Positions 55,625 to 64,000 of a stretch of DNA of 64,000 bases are shown one piece after another. The DNA comes from Dysidea avara (taxonomy: Eukaryota; Porifera; Demospongiae; Dictyoceratida; Dysideidae). The notes beneath the pieces are model-generated. The model saw only the letters and a list, made by a program, of their open reading frames with translations, was not told the DNA's origin and did no database searches. Where the stretch lies: the NCBI RefSeq assembly GCF_963678975.1, contig NC_089274.1, forward strand, positions 6,064,001-6,128,000, given 5' to 3'. Made by a program: the position numbers and the translations under genes. Every line of letters begins with the position of its first letter. Within the stretch, counting starts at the first letter, position 1.

Positions 55625-55705
55625 GTGTGCCATTGTGCCATTGAAAACAGTGTGCAATTGTGCCATTGAAAACAGTGTGCCATTGAAAACAGTGTGCCAT
55701 TGAAA
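55625..55705. repeat. Short tandem repeat GTGTGCCATTGAAAACA
   Basis: About four to five units built from GTGCCATTGAAAACA with internal GTGCCATT duplications, directly before the LINE start. Confidence 0.75.
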
Positions 55706-56630
55706 ATATCAGTTACATCTTCAGTTCGATTGTTTGCTGATGACTGTGTTATTTACAAGACTGTTACAACACCGCAAGATTCAGAGCAGTTACAGGAAGA
55801 CTTACATAAAATATGTGAATGGACTCACAAATGGCAAATGAAAATTAATGTTGCTGTGCTGAGGTGTACTCGTTCCCTGAACCCCATACAATATACGTAT
55901 ACCTTATCAGGTCATAATGTCGATATAAAGAAGTGCCATACATACTTAGGTGTAGTGATTGATAACACTATGTCATGGTCATCACATATACAAACAGTAA
56001 GTAACAGAGCAACCAAAGTGCTAAATTTTATTAAACGAAACCTAAACAACTGCCCATCTGATACTAAAAGAACAGCGTATTTAACATTGGTTCGACCAAT
56101 TATGGAATATGCCGCCCCAGTTTGGGATCTGTATTATAACACTGACATTTATAAGTTAGAAAAGGTGCAAAGAAGAGCTGCTCGATGGATTTTATCAGAT
56201 TACTCCAGAAATAGTGTTACGTCATTATTGTCCTCTCTTAGTATACCTACATTACAACAACGCCGTCAGTCATCAAGATTAACACTATTCTATAAAATAA
56301 TTAATAATACACTACCGATCTCCATCCCCTCACATTATCAAAGAACTCAATTTTGTACCAGGCAACATCACCCCAATCATTTCATTCTGTCACAAGCAAC
56401 CCTCAACACCTATAAATATAGTTATTATCCTAGAACTGTTAAAGACTGGCCAATTAATATAGAATCAAGAAATTTGGATGAATTTATTTACGTACTTAAC
56501 CTTCACTACTGTAATTAATTATCAAATTGCATGTATGTATGTATGTATTTGATTGTACCATTTGGGGTTTTCACCCCCTGGGCAAACCAGCTGAGCTGAC
56601 TGCCCAGTACCTAATCTTAAATCTTAAATT
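55694..56630 (+). mobile_element. CR1/jockey-type LINE, 5'-truncated
   Basis: Starts in the palm just before VRLFADDCVIY (catalytic Asp pair) and runs uninterrupted for 274 codons through YLGVVIDNTMSWSSHIQ, LVRPIMEYAAPVWDLYYN, LEKVQRRAARWILSDY and YSYYPRTVKDW to a stop at 56518. The 3' UTR has a GTAT microsatellite and CCAGCTGAGCTGACTGCC. The tail consensus is shared with the insert at 2448-2506, so they are the same family. Confidence 0.87.
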
Positions 56631-56779
56631 GTTTCGAAGTGGACAAGAGTGAAGATTTAGCTGTACTGTGACACGAAGTCGTAAGATGGTTAAAGCTTCA
56701 GTGCAGGTGATTCAGGGACAGAGATTGCAGATTAGCCAAGTGCAATTCATTTGCAAGGCCATGTGTACATGACTTCTCT

Positions 56780-57013
56780 GGGGATCGCCTCAACATCGTT
56801 AATTATTATGAAACAATTGAGATAACAGTATTGGGGCATTACCAAGTCTCTTCTATCCAGAACTTGGTCAATTTGTTTAGATTTATCCTTCCTGAGTTAA
56901 ACACATCAAAAAGTGGAATCAGGAGTTGGTTAGATGAAGCAGCCTCTGCCAGTATCTCTGCCTCTCAGAGGATTTTCATGGCGAGACAATGTAAAGAGTG
57001 GTGTCCGAACTAG
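56780..57013 (+). pseudogene. R2-like LINE, extreme C-terminus
   Basis: LNIVNYYETIEITVLGHYQV overlaps the end of the 25386-25976 fragment (LNIANYYSTVEVSVLGH) and continues with FRFILPELN, a Ser/Ala-rich stretch and QCKEWCPN before the stop. It gives the part of the family missing there. Everything upstream of the overlap is absent, as in a 5'-truncated copy. Confidence 0.65.
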
Positions 57014-57309
57014 ATATGTAGTTAGCTAATATTGTAATTATCATTGTAATTGTATGTGTATAATTGTGTGTGTGTGTTTTTCTTTTTCTTTTTGTACCTT
57101 GCCATGCCCACACTAGTGCTCTAGGCAGCCTACTCTGTGGTCGCATGCAGTCCGAGCTTCTTTCTTTTTCATATTTTCTCATGTAATGATGGCTCTCTCT
57201 CAATTGTAAATTAATTAATTGTAAATTTTGGATAGAGGCGTAGCCTGTTGTACATCCAAATCGCACACACAATTCAGTAGCTATATACCCATTAAAAATC
57301 ATACATTAT
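57014..57309. repeat. 3' region of the R2-like copy; GT microsatellite
   Basis: A GT-rich run at about 57055-57078 and pyrimidine-rich sequence. No gene. Confidence 0.4.
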
Positions 57310-57545
57310 ATTACTATAGTGTCTGTGCAGCAGATTCTTAAATTGATTAGGGGAGTTGGAGTCAATCACTGATTGGGGTAAAGAATTCCAATCGTTAATC
57401 ACTCTAACTGAAAAGAAGGATGATCTCAATCACAAGCAATTTGTATGTGGCTTGAATAATTTCATGTTGTGTCCTCTTGTTGTAATTGTGGAGAATGACA
57501 AAAAAGTTCTCTGTGTTTATGGTATAGAAATTGTTGATCATTTTT
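57310..57545 (-). pseudogene. LINE ORF2 C-terminal fragment
   Basis: On the minus strand pieces in two frames read TRGHNMKLFKPH and SFFSVRVINDWNSLPQSVID, then a NSPNQFK tail, the usual LINE C-terminal end. One shift lies between them. Nothing upstream is preserved. Confidence 0.6.
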
Positions 57546-59717
57546 AAGCCTATATAAGAGTGTAGTCCATGAAAGTAAACTCCCACTGTAGCTATTTGTT
57601 GCTAGTCTGTTGCTAGTTGCTGCCTATAGCTATAGTTAGGTGTCACTGAGCTGCTGAGCAGTTTGAGCAAGAAATTTTTCAGAAGGATATAGTTAGCTAT
57701 ATTGCTGTATGCCAGAGCCAAAACATTGTTTCAGTGTGTATATAACCAATGGCAGACTGATTCAGCATTGATCAAATTAATTAACACTTTTTCTCTTCTG
57801 ATACAGATCAAGGAAAATTGACCAGTCAAAAATAATAGCTATTGCCTTTTTTATAATACTTGCAATTGTGTTTTACGTATGTATAGCATGCTAGACTATA
57901 AAAAACTGCTGCAATATTACACAGTAAGCTATACTGTAACATTTTCATGTGATATTGGTTTGTATAATTATACACAGAGGACTGGAAATCTTACTATGCG
58001 GCATTGCATACTGGTATCAAAATGGAGCAAAAGAACTTTCTGGCAGAGCTCAAGAAGGTTCACAGTATGTGTGTGACACCAGATGGAAAGGACATGTGTG
58101 CAAGTCTTTTTAATGCTTGAATTGTTAAATATTACCTAAGTCTGATTCACGCACAATACCACAGTGTACATATAGCAGTCCAGTTTCCACATGAAACTTA
58201 TAGATACAGGTGTTATAATTGCTCAAAAAATTCAAATCACATAATGGTTACAAAAATACACAGGTACATCCCCACTTCGAGACACAACAGCATGAAACTA
58301 CAGCAATTCTTACACTGAAAACTGAAACTTACATCAAGGTGCATGTATGTGATTTGGTGTAATTACAATTACTAATGTACATGCATTATTACAAGTCATT
58401 AGCTACATCTCCTCCTCCTTTAATTGACAAAGCAGTTATGATTAAATAGTAAATAATTCTTATACCTTTTATAGGTTTAGTACAATTATGTCTTGGGTTA
58501 CGATGTGGCAAAAGGGAGGGAACAGTCTCTGTTATTGGGTCTTCCCCAGATGATCCAAATGACTCAGTGGCTTCTTGATGTTGGTCTTAATGTCTCCTCC
58601 ATATCATGTCCCCATCTAACAAGTAAACCTTAAATGACAATGGGCCACTCATGATTGGGTGTAATTACAATTAATAATATAATGCATGTGTATTATTATA
58701 CAAGTCACTACACTCAGGGTTTCTGATAAAGCATACAGTGATCACCACATCAGCAGTCAGTGCTAGTTATATCTAAAAATTTAATGCTACATGATGGTGA
58801 CAGACATCACTGGCTAACTGTCAGTAACCTGACCAGGAATTACATACGTTTATGTTATATAGCATGTAGCTAGCTCTCATGTTTGAGCTCAAATGGCTTG
58901 GACAGAGAATCCATGCATGCATATTCTAATTTTTGTAGACATGCATGCATACGCGAGAATCTTGATGACTATGGAATATAGATTATTAGCATTACTTATT
59001 CTGTTGCTTTGTGACTTGGTTGACAACCTGGACCTTTACTTTATGACCAGCTGTGGGAATTTATTGAAATGTCTTTAAAATCAGCAATATAGTTTTCAAT
59101 GTTTCCTATAGTAAAGGAATCTTCTATAAGAAGAGGGCATTTGAAGTCTGACAGCAAAACAATGTGATTCTACATTCCAAGGCAACCAGATTTCAATGAT
59201 CTGATGAAAAGTGGTACCCTCAGGCCTCGGTGGTAGCTACTATGGCAACAAAGATGCTTGGAACAGATATGTTCCTTGGTCAGTATTGCTTACAAATTCA
59301 GCCTGTACTTCAAATCATTATCTATACACATGCTTGATTATTTGGTTGTATGAAAAGCTTTCAAGCTGCTACATGTACAGACTGATATATTGTTGAGTAG
59401 CCACTATTTGCAATCATTTGATTTGTTTTATCACCTGAACAGCATGCTCGACACTATTCAGTACTAGAGCTAAACGTTTGCTGCTGCCATGCAGGCAGCT
59501 AAGGGCATTAGCTTGCAAGATTGCTAAGATAATCGTCGTCTCTGATATGAACGAGAAAACTTCACCCGTGAACAGTTGCTTTTGAGGTTGTTATTTACTG
59601 TAAGCTACAGTTGTAGCTTTTGCGGGACTATGTAGCTAGCTAGATACGTACGCCCAGCGCGAGAGTGACTAGAGGCTAGCAAAATGCTCGTGGGCTGGCA
59701 CACAGACTATTTCTAGT
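57546..59717. other. Long unassigned stretch
   Basis: AT-rich. GTGTAATTACAATTA occurs twice (about 58360 and 58660) within a loose duplication. A minus-strand Ser/Pro-rich open stretch at about 58480-58600 ends at AAAAG|GTATAAG and could be an exon of the gene at 61740, but it has an upstream stop. Nothing firm. Confidence 0.3.
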
Positions 59718-59816
59718 CTGGTCCGTAAAATAGACTTGAACGTATTAAACACTTGGCTTGCTAAACAGGAACTTCCGGTCCGACGGTCCGGTCCGGTCCG
59801 TAAAATAGACACACCC
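59718..59816 (-). repeat. About 90-bp GGACC-rich repeat, copy 2 (inverted)
   Basis: Reverse complement of 55055-55143, with GGTCCGTAAAATAGAC at both ends and the CCGGTCCGACGGTCCGGTCC core. Confidence 0.75.
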
Positions 59817-61140
59817 TATACATGCATGCATGTGATCACAAAACAATTATATCCACAGATGAATATTAAAGTAACAGCAGTACATTTCACATTCTGTCCA
59901 TGAGTCAAGTTGATGATTGAGAATCAATAGCTAATAAAAAAAAACAGTGAGCATACAAAATTTAATTCTAAGACTCATTGCTTGCTGTTTATTGTAGGCA
60001 TTATAGGTTGAAGTTGATGAGATGTTTGAGTTAGTGGATGGTAGCACCTCTGACCCTGGTACGTGACATAATTGTATTTTCAAGTATGGAATGTTGTTTA
60101 TACATGTAGGGAGCATCCTTTGGTAGAAACCTGTAACAAGATGATATACACATATAATATGATGGTGTGTGCAGAAATTTATGTGCTTGTTTAGCCTGTG
60201 ATTCGATGACAAACAGATTTTTAGTTTCTAACATCCACCACTATTATCTGCAAGAAATACGGGGTTAGTGTTTTTTAGCAATATGTTTGGTTCAGTGTGT
60301 TACTACATTCTCTTGCAGATGATCACTATAGACAATTCTCAACTGTGTACTGAAGGCTAAAGTGATATCCTACTACTGTTAACTCTTGGTGACACTAAGA
60401 ACTTTTTTTACATTTTTATGTGTGGTATGATTCAGAGATTAATATTCATTGAACAATAACCATATGTAGTGACAAGAATTTAATTAGCTAGTGCTAGCAA
60501 AGTGGAATTTCATTATAGGGGCTGTGAATACATTTGTAAATGCATAAAAAGGCTTCACTTCATGTGTGGTTTGTAGCTGTGACTAAAAGGTTTCCAAAGT
60601 AGTGGACAAATTGAAAATTCTCAGTGTGCAAAATAGGAAACTTCTTTTGGGAATTGAGTTCATTTCCAACCAGTTTGCAAACTGAAACTAGCAGTGTGCA
60701 AACGTGTAAACCCTTGTGTTTACGTACATGCACAAAGCAGTTTCCAATCTGTGCACTGACTCTGTTCTTGCTGTGCTTAACAATGCAGGTTCCTGGTGGA
60801 ATAGTTATAGTTAATGAAACATTCTGACTGCTCTTTTAATGCAAGTGACTGTTAAAATTCTGTTAGAGGGTTGCTCCTCTATTATTAAAGTGCTTTGAAC
60901 ATTTTAGCAGAAGGATCGATGTTGCAAAGAAACATTGTACTGTAAAATCTGACCTGTGTATTCACATGATAACCTTTCACCATGGTCATAATTCCCGTTC
61001 CTATTTTCCTAGCCCGGTATTTTGGGTTGTACTGCATGAAGGAATTTTGGGCTTGCATGGTGCATACCTAACTGATACTATAAGGCACTATGTATTGTGA
61101 GGTGTATGGTCAACATTTTTCATGAGAAAATGCAAAAATC
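59817..61140. other. Unassigned; weak minus-strand exon candidate
   Basis: A minus-strand stretch at 60131-60031 (acceptor TTGTTACAG, then FLPKDAPYMYKQHSILENT to TAA) could follow the exon ending at 61740 in phase 2, but it does not resemble exon 2 of the intact kinase gene. A degraded CTCTATTAGAG motif lies at about 60825-60870. Otherwise nothing. Confidence 0.25.
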
Positions 61141-61141
61141 C

Positions 61142-61500
61142 AGGCCCGTAGCCAGGGGGGGGTTCGGGGGGTTCTGAAGAACCGCCCTCTTGGAAAAAAG
61201 GTCCCCAATTTCAGTAAAAAAGTCCATAATGTAACCAAAAGGTCCACAATATTTGGTATACAAGTCCAAATTTTCAGGAGCAAAAGTCCATAAGCTACAG
61301 TTTACTAGATACCACTAATAAGAAACTAAATTAAGCGCTTTGAGTAACTCATTCATTGCATGGATTAAATGCAATGCAAGATCGAGATACTCTAATAGAG
61401 CAGTCAACCACTCTAATAGAAGTCACAATATTTGGACCTTTACTAAAGGTCCACTTTTGGTCAAAAAGAACCCCCTTTCAAAATCCCTGGCTACGGGCCT
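61142..61500. mobile_element. hAT-like element with AGGCCCGTAGCCAGG ends
   Basis: AGGCCCGTAGCCAGGGGGGG and CCCTGGCTACGGGCCT are inverted ends; the flanks AAAATCC and GAAATCC match at 6 of 7. The interior has repeated GGTCCA-type words and the motif at 61380-61425. Confidence 0.72.
61380..61425 (-). repeat. CTCTATTAGAG motif in the hAT-like element
   Basis: GATCGAGATACTCTAATAGA then GCAGTCAACCACTCTAATAGA. Reverse orientation, two units. Confidence 0.8.
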
Positions 61501-61739
61501 GAAATCCATGATCCCTACCATACTGTATGATGTCAATAACTAAGATATGTCAATAATCAATATACCCCTGTTGTGATGTAACTATAACTTATGATATCCT
61601 GCTCACATTGAATCCTAGAATTTGTGGATGAGAAATAAGTAATCAAGTTTGCTTGTATCTGTATAGCTATAACATGCTGTAGCTATACAAGTATTGTAAT
61701 TATTAACTCTCATGATTAAATTTTGCTGTAAGGACATAC

Positions 61740-62608
61740 CTTTTCATTTCAACAGGTTTCAGAGCTCTAGAATAGCTATTACGCTCATCGTCATTCACGG
61801 TTGCTTGTCGTTTACCAACATACACATTATCAGTTGCCTTATCAGCCACACTCTCCACTTCTGTAAGCTTTGAACACTGTAAACCAACTGCTATCTCAGA
61901 TCTGTAGGCAATCAGGCTATGATTACAATCATTTATAGTTTGAGTAAATAATCCAAAGAAAGTGTTCTTCCTAACATCTGAGTTGATAAATGGACCAGTA
62001 CGTACTTGCTTCATTGATCTGCTCTCTAAAGATTGTCTTCCAAGGGGCTTGTCTCCACGATCTGCTGCTTCAGCCTGTGGAAGTTAGTTTTGATTACTGC
62101 ATTGTTCTGTAATTTCGTGTTCAACTACCACAGTCACCAACCTCGAATTAGTAAATGAAAATGCAAAACAAGAGTACAGTTCAGACTTGTATTTCTTCCA
62201 AGCCATACAACCAATCCGACAAAGTAAATGCAATAGTGGATTAGCACCACAGCAAACACTTTTTTGGACAAGAATCCCGAAGAATTCCGTTATAGTTACA
62301 CCTTTCTTCTGGGGTTTTGCACTTTGTCTTAGGTCTAACTGAGGATTTGGGAGATTTTTACCACAGCAATCCGCATCGTGACTTTTCATTTTCGAACTTG
62401 TCGCCGGAGCATTTGCACTTGTACCTGAGCTATTATCTCTGCTAGCACCATTGTGGCCGAACCGGGGCGAAAAATCCTGGAAAACGACTGCCCACTGCAA
62501 CCAAAACATGACCTTGAAGATATGAACCAAACATCTTTTCAAGGAAGCACCACCAAAGAAAATGGCCCGAACAATATTACCAGATACATCAGTACTAGTA
62601 CAGAACAT
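61740..62608 (-). pseudogene. Kinase-family exon 1 relative with an in-frame stop
   Basis: ATG at 62608 (the frame is open further up to a GTG at 62782). Hydrophobic stretches (HIFKVMFWLQWAVVF; PLLHLLCRIGCMAW) flank a Ser/Ala-rich segment, then a block TITEFFGILVQ ... VVVEHEITE that resembles the VEELLEFAS ... GAEIVE part of the intact gene's exon 1. A TAA at 62084-62086 interrupts one continuous frame, which resumes as AEAADRGDKPLG and ends PVEMK with AG|GTATGT in phase 2, as in the other exon-1 relatives. No matching exon 2-7 was found downstream. I infer a diverged paralogue, probably a pseudogene. Confidence 0.5.
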
Positions 62609-62700
62609 ACTTAGTGCGGCATTAGAGGCGCGGACAAGGAGATCGATCAGTCCTTCTAGGTAAAGGTACAGTAAGGAAAACGAGTTGTTGATCTGCGTAC

Positions 62701-62712
62701 CGGTATATATAT
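62701..62712 (-). promoter_or_regulatory. Possible TATA box
   Basis: TATATATATACC on the minus strand lies about 95-105 bp upstream of the ATG at 62608. It favours that ATG over the upstream GTG, but the evidence is weak. Confidence 0.25.
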
Positions 62713-62823
62713 AGCTACTATTACATTCACGTGACGAGGGGTATTTTATGTGGATTCCCCCCAAAATCTTTGTTGTTTCCACGGGTTTTTCCCCGCATGT
62801 TTACGTCAAGCCTACCACTATTA

Positions 62824-63076
62824 TCTGACCGGGCCTGAGAAAATAGGGTATGTGGGCACAAACTTCACCCTATCACATAACATGTCATGATCATATTTTA
62901 GTACTGGGATGGAATAATTTCATTCTGTAACTTGTATTGTAAAGCCAACTAAATGTTTAATAGCTAAGTGCTGAAAATTCATGGCCACAGAGTCATGGAA
63001 TACAGCGTTATGACACATGCATCAAAGTTTGGCAATTTTATGTGCCCAGATTCCCTATTTCGCAGGCCCAGTCACA
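62824..63076. mobile_element. TGTGACCGG-type MITE, copy 3
   Basis: TCTGACCGGGCCTGAGAAAA and GCAGGCCCAGTCACA are imperfect inverted ends with TA on both sides. A more diverged member than copies 1 and 2. Lies upstream of the 62608 start. Confidence 0.62.
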
Positions 63077-63184
63077 TATTATATTATGATGCATATTTGC
63101 TTGACCTGACCACGGGCAACTAAGACTATCTTAGAAACCTCATCATGAATTAATTACAGTTCACATTAATTGCATTTCTAGCAA

Positions 63185-63780
63185 GGTAAACTGACTTCTT
63201 GGATTCCTGAAAAGGAAATTATATAATGCGCCAATTCAAGTTAAAGAACATTTATACAATTGTTCATTCTACTGAATGAGCAATTGTTCATTCTTCTACT
63301 CAACTATCTGGGACCAAACAACAATAATATTAACAAACTGGACATCGTACAGCCATGCAGATTTGTTTCAAATAAACCATGGTATAGGTCCAGTCAGCAA
63401 CAACACAGTGTTACAGATATGCTGAATTACCTTCAATGGCCTATAGAAGAAGAACTGCTGGTATTATTACAAACTTACTTGACCTAACTGTTGCTTGCCT
63501 CAGCTAACTCCTGTATCATACGCTCATGCTAAAAATTCCTCAAAATTTGCACACACAGTAAAAAATAAGTAGTGAATACTGAACATCACTGGAAATTCTT
63601 AGTGACAGTCACTAAAATGGCCAGTTATTTGCCACAGTATTCACTACTTTTTTTTTTTTTACTGTACAGCTGCAATCAAGGATTGACATTTAGCTACAAA
63701 TACTCCTTTTTTCTAAGAACAATCATTGATTGGAATAACTTAAATGGGTAACTTAACACAAGAAATATAACTAAAGCCAT
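63185..63780 (+). pseudogene. Degraded LINE copy, same family as 4085-6711
   Basis: LLGFLKRKLYN, INKLDIVQPCRFVSNKPWYR, SVTDMLNYLQWP and, after a 109-bp MITE, YKYSFFLRTIIDWNNL follow the RT C-terminal region of the 4085 element in several frames. Many shifts and stops. Confidence 0.68.
63556..63664. mobile_element. 109-bp MITE inside the degraded LINE
   Basis: CAGTAAAAAATAAGTAGTGA and the complementary TCACTACTTTTTTTTTTTTA CTG are inverted ends; TA follows on the right, CA on the left (a likely mutated TA). Confidence 0.68.
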
Positions 63781-64000
63781 GCAGGGATTGCATATCCCAT
63801 GCAAAAGTTGACTTACAATTCCTGCCAAATGTAAATTAAAGACTGTTTTAATTAATAATTGATCGATCTTGGTCTTGCATACAGGATACTACAATTCCTT
63901 TAAAGGGCCAAGGTCCAATAGACTACATCGCTGACTCTGCCAGGCAGTCACTCATTACATGCTGGATGATGCAGGGATCACTCCGCCATCCAAATACTAT
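63781..64000. other. Unassigned to the window end
   Basis: Nothing recognised. Confidence 0.4.

Noticed and set aside
58480-60131. Downstream exons of the 61.7-kb gene
   Set aside because: Two stretches have acceptable splice signals but carry stops or do not resemble exons 2-3 of the intact paralogue; mentioned only as weak candidates.
62064-62086. 23-nt intron in the 61.7-kb gene
   Set aside because: Too short for the introns seen here (about 50 bp or more), and its removal would run into a stop.

Overview
This window looks like a piece of an animal nuclear genome. It is AT-rich, the genes are split by GT-AG introns as short as about 50 bp, there are no operons, and most of the sequence is transposable-element debris: CR1/jockey-type and R2-like LINEs, a BEL/Pao retrotransposon, a Crypton-type recombinase, and many small inverted-repeat elements of hAT, Mutator, PIF/Harbinger, piggyBac and TA-target types. 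A sponge or another early-branching animal is my best guess. That guess rests on the element mix and the unusual kinase family, not on a marker gene.

Layout. 1-12.9 kb is repeat-rich: a broken tyrosine recombinase, a degenerate LINE at 4.1-6.7 kb, a 0.83-kb repeat present twice in inverted orientation (1.2 and 10.3 kb), a 275-bp repeat present twice (7.1 and 9.5 kb), and one of two 390-bp elements. 12.9-21.9 kb on the minus strand holds the best host gene. It has seven exons that join in frame into a 746-residue protein with an N-terminal membrane part and a C-terminal protein kinase; its 4.5-kb intron is full of small elements. 22-34 kb is nested transposons: retroelement fragments, a PIF/Harbinger-like element, an R2-like LINE fragment and a minus-strand BEL/Pao element that is split by a 2.3-kb fold-back/minisatellite element. 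34-37 kb is a stack of hAT and Mutator non-autonomous elements. 37.3-42 kb carries two decayed relatives of the kinase gene on the same strand (one N-terminal part only, one kinase part with a stop codon). 47.3-48.4 kb is a LINE. 48.6-53.5 kb is a 4.9-kb second copy of the fold-back/minisatellite element. 53.6-57.5 kb has two hAT-like elements and three LINE fragments. 61.7-62.6 kb is a fourth member of the kinase family, again only the first exon, with an in-frame stop.

How it fits together. The host content is a small minus-strand family of membrane-associated kinase genes, one apparently intact and three broken, inside heavily invaded DNA. Gene models rest on splice signals, conserved phases and equal exon lengths between paralogues.

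Most unusual signals: (1) four tiny palindromes (24-49 bp) with shared CATAGA/TCTATG ends, each flanked by a 7-bp direct repeat, exact in three; (2) a short motif built on GACTGCTCTATTAGAG that recurs at about a dozen places inside otherwise unrelated elements; (3) the composite fold-back/minisatellite element, whose two copies share a hairpin with a compensatory base-pair change.
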